Shown: positions 1 through 8,640 of the stretch, in pieces
Position numbering within the stretch: position 1 is the stretch's first letter
How the letters are laid out: the number at the start of each line of letters is the position of its first letter
Assembly: GCA_011390435.1 (NCBI GenBank)
Contig: JAABSK010000078.1
Location: 1-11,043 of the forward strand
DNA length: 11,043 nucleotides
Origin: Desulfobacteraceae bacterium
Lineage (GTDB): Bacteria; Desulfobacterota; Desulfobacteria; Desulfobacterales; Desulfobacteraceae
Reading direction: 5' to 3'
Program-made: the position numbers and the translations under genes
Notes under the pieces: generated by a model
Databases searched by the model: none
What the model was told of the DNA's origin: nothing
Seen by the model: the letters and a program-made list of their open reading frames with translations, nothing else

Positions 1-1109
1 ATGTATCCGTTGGCTGAGGGATCCGGGGTTCTGAATTCGATCCGTTTGGCTTTGGGGGAACCAGAATACATGGGCAGCCGGATGGCAGCACTGCGGTTTC
101 TGCTGGAATAGGCCAGCTTGATGGGGGCTTCAAATCCCGGTACCAGCCGTTTGTAGGAGTTGGTGGTGGGGTTGGTAATGGCGCACAGGGCCTTGCAATG
201 CTTCATGATGCCGCCGATGGCCCACAAAGCCATGTCTGAAAGTCCGGCATATTTGTTGCCGGCAAACAGGGGGTTGCCATCTTTCCAGAAACTCATGTGG
301 GTGTGCATGCCGGTTCCGTTGTCACCATACAGGGGTTTGGGCATAAAGGTCACGCTGTGGTTGTATTTTGCAGCCACATTTTTCAGAACATATTTGAACC
401 ATGCCAGGCTGTCACCCATGTTCAGGAGGGTGTCAAACCGCAGGTCAATCTCAGACTGGCCGGCAGATGCCACTTCATGGTGCTGGCATTCCATGGCAAT
501 GCCCAGATTTTCCAGGGTGAGCATCATTTCGGTTCTCATGTCCTGATATTTGTCTGCCGGGGGAAGGGGGAAATAACCGTGTTTGGGTTTGATTTTGTAT
601 CCCAGGTTCGGCATTTCATCCAGGCCGGTGTTCCAGTGGGCTTCAGGAGAATCGATTTCAAAAAAGGATGCATTGGGCTCTGAGGCATACCGGATATTGC
701 TGAAGATGAAAAATTCCGGTTCCGGCCCGACAAAAATTGTGTCGCCAATGCCGGAGCTTTTCAGGTATTGCTCTGCTTTTCTGGCGATACCGCGCGGATC
801 ACGGGAATAGGATTCCTGGGTAATGGGATCGTGGATGTTTCCGATGAGAACAAGGGTTGGGACTTTAAAGAACGGGTCCATCCTTGCGGTTCCTGCTTCT
901 GGGATGACAATCATGTCTGAGTTGTCAATGTTCTGCCATGCCCGCATGCTGGATCCGTCAAATCCAAATCCGTCGTCAAAGCAGGATTCACTCAGTTCGC
1001 TCACAGGGACGGAAAAGTGCTGCCATGTTCCGATAAAATCCATGTACCGGATGTCCACAACTTTTGCATTGTTTTCTTTTGCCATTGCAATTACATCGTT
1101 TGGTGTCAT
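1..1109 (-). CDS. glnA: Glutamine synthetase type I (partial, C-terminus beyond left edge)
   Basis: Catalyses ATP-dependent condensation of glutamate and ammonium to glutamine in the cytoplasm, the main ammonium-assimilation step. The visible 369 residues cover most of a roughly 470-residue GSI subunit and are open to the window edge without a stop. Recognisable blocks are DGSSMRAW (about residues 51-58), the GPEPEFF metal/glutamate motif (128-134), the KPLYGDNGTGMHTHMSFW active-site stretch (258-275), NPTTNSYKRLVPG (313-325) and NRSAAIRLP (338-346). The tyrosine that is adenylylated in enteric GSI would lie past the edge, so that control cannot be judged. The ATG at 1109 is chosen because GAGAGG sits 8 nt upstream and the N-terminus MTPNDVIAMAKENN fits the family. 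It follows glnB by 45 nt, so it is probably the last or a late gene of a glnD-glnB-glnA operon. Identity is secure from motifs. Confidence 0.97.
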   Translation of the reverse strand, partial: MTPNDVIAMAKENNAKVVDIRYMDFIGTWQHFSVPVSELSESCFDDGFGFDGSSMRAWQNIDNSDMIVIPEAGTARMDPFFKVPTLVLIGNIHDPITQESYSRDPRGIARKAEQYLKSSGIGDTIFVGPEPEFFIFSNIRYASEPNASFFEIDSPEAHWNTGLDEMPNLGYKIKPKHGYFPLPPADKYQDMRTEMMLTLENLGIAMECQHHEVASAGQSEIDLRFDTLLNMGDSLAWFKYVLKNVAAKYNHSVTFMPKPLYGDNGTGMHTHMSFWKDGNPLFAGNKYAGLSDMALWAIGGIMKHCKALCAITNPTTNSYKRLVPGFEAPIKLAYSSRNRSAAIRLPMYSGSPKAKRIEFRTPDPSANGY

Positions 1110-1117
1110 TTCTGATT

Positions 1118-1123
1118 CCTCTC
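1118..1123 (-). promoter_or_regulatory. Ribosome binding site of glnA
   Basis: Read on the minus strand this is GAGAGG, 8 nt before the ATG at 1109. It supports that start. The 45-nt glnB-glnA gap shows no -24/-12 element and no clear terminator, consistent with cotranscription. Confidence 0.6.
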
Positions 1124-1154
1124 TTAAAGGGTGTAAATAATATACGTTATGGTT

Positions 1155-4110
<2,956 letters not shown>

Positions 4111-4148
4111 TGTTCAGCCTAAAGTTAATAATTTAAAGTTCATGTAAA

Positions 4149-4163
4149 GCAATGGACGTGCCA
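4149..4163 (-). promoter_or_regulatory. Sigma-54 (-24/-12) promoter of the glnD-glnB-glnA operon
   Basis: On the minus strand the sequence is TGGCAC-GTCCA-TTGC, an exact match to the RpoN core consensus TGGCAC-N5-TTGC with the required GG and GC spaced correctly. It is preceded by T and followed by T-rich bases, also as in consensus. Transcription would begin near 4137, giving a leader of about 27 nt before the glnD ATG at 4110. Sigma-54 promoters need an AAA+ activator such as NtrC, which is not encoded in this window. The match plus its position before a nitrogen operon makes it convincing. Confidence 0.9.
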
Positions 4164-4335
4164 AGTCTTGTCTATCATGGTTCTGGGAGAATTGACATTA
4201 AAAAAGAATCTGAAAAAACATTTAATCGGTAAAAAAATATAACATAAATGTGTTTTTATGGATATTATAAAGTCCATTTTTGTAATTTATTAAGAGAAGG
4301 TGTGATCAGAAGAAAAAACAGAAGACAGTCAGGGG
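4164..4335. other. AT-rich gene-free region upstream of the sigma-54 promoter
   Basis: Part of the 315-nt gap between glnD and tatA. I see no coding sequence. It holds A/T tracts and two imperfect or short dyads: ACATTTA (4218-4224) with TAAATGT (4245-4251), each flanked by A or T runs, and ATGGA (4258-4262) with TCCAT (4273-4277). These lie about 55-115 bp upstream of the -24 box, where activator enhancer sites or bent DNA commonly occur. No exact match to the enteric NtrC site was seen, so an enhancer role is only inferred. Confidence 0.35.
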
Positions 4336-4394
4336 AAAGAAAAATGTCCGGATATGGACCGGTTGACAGGGCAGGGTAAACATAACGCCCTGCC
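4336..4394 (-). terminator. Probable terminator of tatA (two stem-loops, then a T-rich run)
   Basis: Downstream of the tatA stop on the minus strand is a perfect 7-bp stem GGCAGGG/CCCTGCC (4388-4394 with 4370-4376, 11-nt loop). Then comes a small GTCC/GGAC hairpin (4356-4359 with 4346-4349) running directly into ATTTTTCTTT. The second hairpin plus T-run resembles a weak intrinsic terminator; the first is stronger but lacks its own T-run. It would separate tatA transcription from the nitrogen operon promoter on the same strand. Confidence 0.45.
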
Positions 4395-4425
4395 AATCAG
4401 GAAGCGCATGCAGAAAGACAGTGGA

Positions 4426-4611
4426 TCAGTCTTTTTCGATCTTTTCAGGGTCCTCTTTTGTGTCTTCCTCTTTGGGGTCTTTGATGGCTTTTTTGAAATT
4501 GGTGATGCCCTTGCCGAGTCCTGCACCGATTTCAGGCAGTTTTCCAGCTCCAAAAATAATGAGGATAATGACAAGGATAATGATCAGTTCCTGCATTCCA
4601 AGTCCCATCAT
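4426..4611 (-). CDS. tatA: Sec-independent (twin-arginine) translocase subunit TatA
   Basis: Pore-forming subunit of the Tat system, which exports folded, often cofactor-bearing proteins across the inner membrane. The 61 residues show the family layout: a short N-terminus (MMGLGMQE), one transmembrane helix (about residues 8-21), the hinge [10 protein letters not shown] (20-29), an amphipathic helix (about 30-44) and a short, highly charged Lys/Glu/Asp tail. The ATG at 4611 is chosen because AGGAG sits 8 nt upstream; an in-frame ATG at 4608 is also possible, while the longer upstream extension does not look like TatA. The Phe-Gly hinge with a short tail favours TatA over TatB, although in bacteria with minimal Tat systems TatA may serve both roles. 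No tatB or tatC is adjacent, so this is an isolated gene with its own promoter. Confidence 0.92.
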   Translation of the reverse strand: MMGLGMQELIIILVIILIIFGAGKLPEIGAGLGKGITNFKKAIKDPKEEDTKEDPEKIEKD

Positions 4612-4619
4612 AGCGCACG

Positions 4620-4624
4620 CTCCT
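4620..4624 (-). promoter_or_regulatory. Ribosome binding site of tatA
   Basis: AGGAG on the minus strand, 8 nt before the ATG at 4611. It decides the start, excluding the longer reading frame that runs upstream to 4686. Confidence 0.65.
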
Positions 4625-4657
4625 ATTGCGAAAGTTCGATTGTTAAACCAGAGAAAA

Positions 4658-4686
4658 TACATATCACCTGGCAGGCACAGTGTCAA
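4658..4686 (-). promoter_or_regulatory. Candidate sigma-70 promoter of tatA
   Basis: On the minus strand a perfect TTGACA (4681-4686) is followed after 17 bp by TATGTA (4658-4663), a modest -10 match. Transcription would start near 4651, about 40 nt before the tatA ATG. The -35 and spacing are good and the -10 is weak. Confidence 0.5.
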
Positions 4687-4766
4687 TCTTTTCGATTTTT
4701 AACTGGAACAGGAAAAATTACATTTTTGTTGATTGATCGATGGGCAGATGCTTTTTAAAAAAAAAC

Positions 4767-4795
4767 TTGTGAAAGCCAGCGTTGTGATTCATATT
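4767..4795 (+). promoter_or_regulatory. Candidate promoter of the AAA+/VWA gene pair
   Basis: TTGTGA (4767-4772), a 17-bp spacer and CATATT (4790-4795), each 4 of 6 to the sigma-70 consensus. It would start transcription near 4802, roughly 47 nt before the ATPase gene. The surrounding sequence is AT-rich, so chance matches are likely. Confidence 0.3.
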
Positions 4796-4837
4796 AACAG
4801 CTGAATTTAAAAAATGCGTTAACCCTTAATTCATAAT

Positions 4838-4841
4838 GGAG
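4838..4841 (+). promoter_or_regulatory. Ribosome binding site of the MoxR-type ATPase gene
   Basis: GGAG seven bases before the ATG at 4849, supporting that start. Confidence 0.6.
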
Positions 4842-4848
4842 AAATCAA

Positions 4849-5700
4849 ATGTACCAGGGACCGAACACTGAATTTCAAGGGGCAAAAAAGTATGTTCTGG
4901 ATCAGGAACTTGCCTCGATTGTCAACATATCAATGAAACTTGAAATGCCCCTGCTGCTCAAGGGAGAGCCGGGAACCGGCAAGACCATGCTGGCCCATGC
5001 CATTGCCGAAAGCCTGAACATGCCGTTGATTGTCCTGAATGTAAAATCCAGCATGAAGCTGATTGAAGCGTTGTATCAATATGATACCCTGACCCGTTTG
5101 AATGATTCCCGCTTTGGGGATTCAAAACGGGATGTCAGCGATATCAACGAATATATCAAAATGGGCAAAATCGGGCAGGCCTTTTGTGCAGATCAGCGGA
5201 CGGTACTGCTCATCGATGAGATCGATAAGGCAGACACGGATTTTCAAGATGACATGCTGGATGTTCTGGATCAGATGCAGTTTGATATCATTGAAACTGA
5301 CAAGACCATCACAGCCAGAAACCGGCCGGTGATCATTATTACATCCAACGCCAAAAAAGACCTTTCCGATCCGTTTCTGGGACGCTGTAATTTTCATCAT
5401 ATTGCCTTTCCTGATCCCAAGATGATGCGCAAGATCATTGATGTGCATTTTCAGGACATTGACGAGCGTCTGGCCCAGAATGCCATTGATGCATTTTACA
5501 CCATGCGGGATATTGACGGTGTCGAGAAAAAACCTGCCACCCGTGAGCTGATCAACTGGATCAGGGCATTGAATGCAGATCCGGATTTCCGGGCAAAAGA
5601 TCTTGTAAAAGGCCAGCTGCCGTTTCTGGGGGTGCTGTTCAAAAAAAGCCCGGATTATGAGCGGGCAACGAATATCGCGTCACGAAGACGGCTGTTTTGA
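4849..5700 (+). CDS. MoxR-type AAA+ ATPase
   Basis: Cytoplasmic AAA+ ATPase of the MoxR group, members of which act as chaperones that remodel or mature partner proteins, typically with a VWA-domain protein encoded next door. The 283 residues contain Walker A GEPGTGKT (39-46), Walker B LLIDEID (120-126), a sensor-1 Asn in IITSN (163-167), a likely arginine finger in LGRC (R179) and a C-terminal helical lid containing PATREL (229-234). All catalytic residues for ATP hydrolysis are present. The length is close to CoxD-like or NorQ-like ATPases and shorter than RavA. It is the first gene of a two-gene plus-strand unit, 13 nt before the VWA gene. No oxidoreductase, CO dehydrogenase or nitric oxide reductase genes are in the window, so the client cannot be inferred and I give no gene symbol. 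Confidence 0.92.
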   Translation: MYQGPNTEFQGAKKYVLDQELASIVNISMKLEMPLLLKGEPGTGKTMLAHAIAESLNMPLIVLNVKSSMKLIEALYQYDTLTRLNDSRFGDSKRDVSDINEYIKMGKIGQAFCADQRTVLLIDEIDKADTDFQDDMLDVLDQMQFDIIETDKTITARNRPVIIITSNAKKDLSDPFLGRCNFHHIAFPDPKMMRKIIDVHFQDIDERLAQNAIDAFYTMRDIDGVEKKPATRELINWIRALNADPDFRAKDLVKGQLPFLGVLFKKSPDYERATNIASRRRLF

Positions 5701-5713
5701 TGACCGGTGACCT

Positions 5714-6907
5714 ATGTTTTTAAATTTTTTCTATATTTTAAAAGAGATCGGCATTCCTGTCTCGCCCACAGCGTTTCTGACCCTGCAAAAGGCGCTGCAC
5801 CTGGGGATCATCGCCAACCTGAATGATTTTTATACCTGTGCCAGGGCCATTCTGGTGAAAAGCGAGCGGTATTTCGATCTGTATGACCAGGCATTTGCCC
5901 ATCATTTTGAAGGGGTCCCCCTGCCGGACAGCGACGGGTTTGAGGTGGATGAAATCGCCAGGGCCATGCTGGATGAATGGCTGAAAAACCCCAAAGAGCT
6001 TGCAGATGCGTTGGGAATTGATGAAGAACAGCTGAAAAAACTGACCCCTGAAGAGCTGATTGAGTACTTTAAAGAGCGGCTCAAGGATCAGGACGGGGAA
6101 CACCATGGCGGCAATAAGTGGATCGGCACCGGCGGAACATCCCCTGTGGGGCATTCCGGGCATCATCCCGGCGGCATGCGGGTGGGGGGCCAGTCCAGAA
6201 ACAAATCTGCGGTAAAGGTTGCCGGTGAAAGACGGTATAAGGATTATTCCACCAAGGGCCCGTTGACCCAGGCAAAGATCGGCGAGGCATTAAAGCGGCT
6301 TCGGAACCTGAGACCGGCAGGCCCCAAGGATGTTCTGAACATTGATGAAACCATCCGGGAAACCATGAAAAACGCCGGTGAAATCGAGCTGATTTTTGAT
6401 GCCGCGCTCAAAGACCGTCTCAAGGTGATCCTTGCCATTGACAACGGTGGCTGGTCAATGGATCCGTATATTCATGTGGTGCAGACCCTGTTCGACTATG
6501 CCCGGTCCCAGTTTGATGAGGTCAAGACCTATTTTTTTCACAACACCATTTACGACAGCCTGTGGGAAGATCCGGCCCGGTATAAAAAACCCAGAAACAT
6601 TATGGAATTTACCCGCATGGATCCTGAAACCCGGCTGATCATTGTCGGGGATGCCAGCATGGCACCCTACGAACTGATGGCCAATGACGGTTCGATCCAT
6701 ATTTCAGAGCGCAGCGGCCGGCCCAGCATCCAGCAGCTTAATTTTTTACGGGAAACCTTTTCCCACAGTGTCTGGCTCAACCCGGTATCTGAAAACATGT
6801 GGGGGTATTCCCATACCATCCTTGCCATTGCAAAGATTTTTCCCATGTTTGAGCTGTCTCTGGACGGACTGGAAAAAGCGGTCAGCGCGCTGATGCGCAA
6901 GAATTAG
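5714..6907 (+). CDS. VWA-domain protein, CoxE-like partner of the AAA+ ATPase
   Basis: Protein of 397 residues that I place among VWA proteins paired with MoxR ATPases (CoxE-like); the precise function is unknown. The N-terminal half is helical, starting MFLNFFYILKEIGIPVS, with an acidic Lys/Glu-rich stretch (about 90-128). Next is a Gly/His-rich segment (130-160) containing WIGTGGTSP and HSGHHPGG. The C-terminal VWA-like domain (about 235-395) carries AIDNGGWSMDPY (241-252) at the metal-ion-dependent adhesion (MIDAS) position and VGDASMAPYE (311-320) at the third MIDAS loop. The usual D-x-S-x-S is altered to DNGGWS, with Gly for the first Ser and an extra Trp. No signal peptide or membrane helix is evident, so it is probably cytoplasmic. 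The start follows the ATPase stop by 13 nt with only a poor GGTGA site, suggesting coupled translation. Confidence 0.82.
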   Translation: MFLNFFYILKEIGIPVSPTAFLTLQKALHLGIIANLNDFYTCARAILVKSERYFDLYDQAFAHHFEGVPLPDSDGFEVDEIARAMLDEWLKNPKELADALGIDEEQLKKLTPEELIEYFKERLKDQDGEHHGGNKWIGTGGTSPVGHSGHHPGGMRVGGQSRNKSAVKVAGERRYKDYSTKGPLTQAKIGEALKRLRNLRPAGPKDVLNIDETIRETMKNAGEIELIFDAALKDRLKVILAIDNGGWSMDPYIHVVQTLFDYARSQFDEVKTYFFHNTIYDSLWEDPARYKKPRNIMEFTRMDPETRLIIVGDASMAPYELMANDGSIHISERSGRPSIQQLNFLRETFSHSVWLNPVSENMWGYSHTILAIAKIFPMFELSLDGLEKAVSALMRKN

Positions 6908-6915
6908 CGCATCAG
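6882..6915. terminator. Stem-loop spanning both convergent stop codons
   Basis: CTGATGCGC (6890-6898) pairs perfectly with GCGCATCAG (6907-6915) across an 8-nt loop that contains most of the VWA gene's TAG stop; the tatD TGA stop lies in the right arm. Overlapping its left edge is a perfect 12-bp palindrome TCAGCGCGCTGA (6882-6893), which offers a competing fold. No U-run follows on either strand, so this may act as a bidirectional roadblock or 3'-end stabiliser rather than a classical intrinsic terminator. Confidence 0.5.
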
Positions 6916-7697
6916 TCACAAACCCGGTACAAGGTTCTGGTATTGTTGAAGATCATGTCTGCCAGCAGGTCCGGGTCCATGGATTTGATCTGTGCCAGTC
7001 GCAGCAGCACCGATTTGACAAACGCCGGTTCATTGCGGCGGGTTTTGTTTTTCTGGGGAGCCGGTGTCAGGTAGGGGGCATCGGTTTCGATCAGAATGCG
7101 GTCATTTGGAATCAGTGCTGCCATTTCCCGCAGATCCTTTCCGCGCTGCTGAAGGGTCAGAATACCGGTAATGCCGACATAATATCCCAGGTCCAGATAT
7201 TCAAACAATTCTTTTTTTGTGCCGGAAAAACAGTGGACAACCCCTTTCCTGGTTTCCGGGCCATGGTGTCGGAGCAGTTCCAGAAATCGTCCGTTGGAAT
7301 CCCGTTCATGGAAGATCAGGGGCAGATCAAGTGCACCTGCGGTTTCAAGCTGCCGGATAAAACAGGCTTCCTGGTCTTTTTGAGGCGAGAACATCCGGTT
7401 GAAATCCAGGCCGGTTTCTCCCCATGCACGGACGCAGGCGTGGCGTTGTGCCAGCTGGATCAATGTGGTGATATCTGCTTCAGAGCAATGCCGTGCATCA
7501 TGGGGGTGGATACCGACAGACGTGATGATGCCCTTTTGACCGTCCGCAATGGAGATCGCCTTCCGGGCGGTTTTGACATCAATTCCGACAATCATCATGC
7601 CCAGAACATTTTCTGCTTCTGCCCGTTCAAGAACAGCTGCAAGGTGATCCTGAAATGACGGGTCATCCAGGTGGCAGTGAGAATCAAACAATTTCAT
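6912..7697 (-). CDS. tatD: TatD family metal-dependent deoxyribonuclease
   Basis: Metal-dependent hydrolase of the amidohydrolase-fold TatD family; characterised members have 3'-5' DNA exonuclease activity and roles in DNA repair or fragmentation. The 261 residues, a normal length, show DSHCHLDD (metal ligands H7 and H9), GIHPH (62-66), GETGLDF with E94, IFHERDS with H130, VVHCFSG with H155 and IETDAPYL with D206, so the ligand set is complete. The ATG at 7697 is chosen because the family begins M-x-L-F-D-S-H-C-H. An in-frame GTG at 7775 would add 26 residues with no family counterpart and would lie within an inverted repeat. The Shine-Dalgarno sequence is poor. The gene converges on the VWA gene with a 4-bp gap. 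Which member of the family (tatD, ycfH or yjjV type) is not certain. Confidence 0.92.
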   Translation of the reverse strand: MKLFDSHCHLDDPSFQDHLAAVLERAEAENVLGMMIVGIDVKTARKAISIADGQKGIITSVGIHPHDARHCSEADITTLIQLAQRHACVRAWGETGLDFNRMFSPQKDQEACFIRQLETAGALDLPLIFHERDSNGRFLELLRHHGPETRKGVVHCFSGTKKELFEYLDLGYYVGITGILTLQQRGKDLREMAALIPNDRILIETDAPYLTPAPQKNKTRRNEPAFVKSVLLRLAQIKSMDPDLLADMIFNNTRTLYRVCD

Positions 7698-7765
7698 TTT
7701 GATGGTCCAGTCATTCGGTTCATTCCATATTGTGCCGGGCCGGAGATTTTCCGGTAAACAATACA

Positions 7766-7814
7766 AAGCCTTCACTGAAAGGAAGAAGCCGTTTTACGGT
7801 AACAGTGAAGGCTT
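7766..7814. repeat. Perfect 12-bp inverted repeat in the tatD leader
   Basis: AAGCCTTCACTG (7766-7777) and CAGTGAAGGCTT (7803-7814) are exact reverse complements, separated by 25 nt that include a smaller CCGT/ACGG hairpin (7789-7792 with 7796-7799). If tatD is transcribed from the promoter at 7858-7886, the element lies in its untranslated leader, about 70 nt before the ATG. It could be an RNA stem-loop or a two-half-site operator. Confidence 0.75.
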
Positions 7815-7844
7815 GGTGCATGGAAAACTGTTTTGCAGCACTCC

Positions 7845-7873
7845 TTGACACAGGTCATATATATCAGTAAATT
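7845..7873 (+). promoter_or_regulatory. Candidate sigma-70 promoter of the ftsE operon
   Basis: Perfect TTGACA (7845-7850), a 17-bp spacer and TAAATT (7868-7873, 4 of 6). Transcription would begin around 7880, giving a leader of about 44 nt to the ftsE ATG at 7924. It overlaps the opposing tatD promoter. Confidence 0.55.
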
Positions 7874-7886
7874 CATTTTCAGTCAA
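7858..7886 (-). promoter_or_regulatory. Candidate sigma-70 promoter of tatD
   Basis: On the minus strand TTGACT (7881-7886), a 17-bp spacer and TATATA (7858-7863). Transcription would start near 7851, giving a leader of about 154 nt that includes the 12-bp inverted repeat. Its -10 lies within the spacer of the ftsE promoter. Confidence 0.5.
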
Positions 7887-7923
7887 TTACGGACCGATTC
7901 AGTTCAATTTGCGATACAGACAT

Positions 7924-8619
7924 ATGGATGATACGCACAACAAAAATTCAATCATACGGTTGTTTAATGTCAGCAAGCGGTACAATGGCAAATTTGCCCT
8001 GAAAGACATCACCCTTGATGTTCAGCAGGGTGAATTTGTTTTTATTTCCGGGCCTTCCGGCGCCGGGAAATCCACACTGCTCAAAGTGCTGTACCTGGCG
8101 GAAAAAGCCTCTGAAGGCCAGATTCTGATCGATGGCATGAACCTGGCCAGAATCTCTTCAGCCCGACTGCCCCTGTTGCGGCGGAGGTTTGGTATGGTGT
8201 TCCAGGATTTCAAGCTGATTCCCACGCGAACCGTATATGAAAACGTTGCCCTGGTTCTGGAAGCTGCCGGAGAAAAACCAGCCATGATCAAAAAGAAAGT
8301 CATGCAGGTGCTCAGAACCACTGGGATGGAAAGCAAGGCCAAGGCATATCCACCGACCCTTTCCGGCGGAGAGCAGCAGCGGGTGGCAGTGGCCCGTGCA
8401 GTGGTGGGAGAGCCGTCCATTATTCTGGCTGATGAACCCACAGGAAGCCTGGACACAAAATCTGCCCAGGCAATTCTGGATTTTTTAATGGAATATCACA
8501 AAAAAGGGGCAACCGTCCTGGTGGCCAGCCATAATCTGCATTTGCTGGAAAGTTCGGTCAGGGGCAGGAATGTTGAGATTAACAATGGAACCATCCAGCG
8601 CAGTATCACCATGCTTTAG
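7924..8619 (+). CDS. ftsE: Cell division ATP-binding protein FtsE
   Basis: ABC-type ATPase of the FtsEX complex. It sits on the cytoplasmic side of the inner membrane at the division site, where its ATP cycle drives FtsX to switch on periplasmic peptidoglycan hydrolases. The 231 residues have Walker [10 protein letters not shown] (43-51), Q-loop Q94 in [11 protein letters not shown] signature LSGGEQQR (146-153), Walker B IILADE (166-171) and H-loop H203, all intact. The FtsE hallmark [22 protein letters not shown] (from residue 89) separates it from general ABC exporters, and ftsX follows directly. The ATG at 7924 is preferred over an in-frame TTG at 7909, but neither has a convincing Shine-Dalgarno sequence, which is odd for the first gene of an operon. 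The N-terminus is about nine residues longer than usual before the conserved [11 protein letters not shown]. Confidence 0.96.
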   Translation: MDDTHNKNSIIRLFNVSKRYNGKFALKDITLDVQQGEFVFISGPSGAGKSTLLKVLYLAEKASEGQILIDGMNLARISSARLPLLRRRFGMVFQDFKLIPTRTVYENVALVLEAAGEKPAMIKKKVMQVLRTTGMESKAKAYPPTLSGGEQQRVAVARAVVGEPSIILADEPTGSLDTKSAQAILDFLMEYHKKGATVLVASHNLHLLESSVRGRNVEINNGTIQRSITML

Positions 8620-8640
8620 GAAAAAAACAGGACCCGTAAG

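Noticed and set aside
160..1140. Several plus-strand open frames over the glnA region
   Set aside because: They lie antisense to a clearly conserved glutamine synthetase, have no family features and lack ribosome sites. They are shadows of the real gene.
4740..4766. A-rich tract near 4757 as a terminator or replication-related element
   Set aside because: There is only a short T/A palindrome without a GC stem, DnaA boxes or iterons. It is more simply AT-rich promoter DNA.
4426..7697. tatA and tatD as parts of one Tat export locus
   Set aside because: They are about 2.3 kb apart with an unrelated divergent gene pair between them, tatB and tatC are absent, and TatD is a nuclease not required for Tat export. 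The shared name is historical.
7698..7775. TatD with a 26-residue N-terminal extension from a GTG at 7775
   Set aside because: The extension matches nothing in the family, has no ribosome site, and begins inside the 12-bp inverted repeat.
7820..7836. Sigma-54-like sequence upstream of ftsE (TGGAAA...TTTTGC, plus strand)
   Set aside because: The GG-to-GC spacing is one base too long for RpoN and the -24 half lacks CAC. A better sigma-70 promoter lies just downstream.
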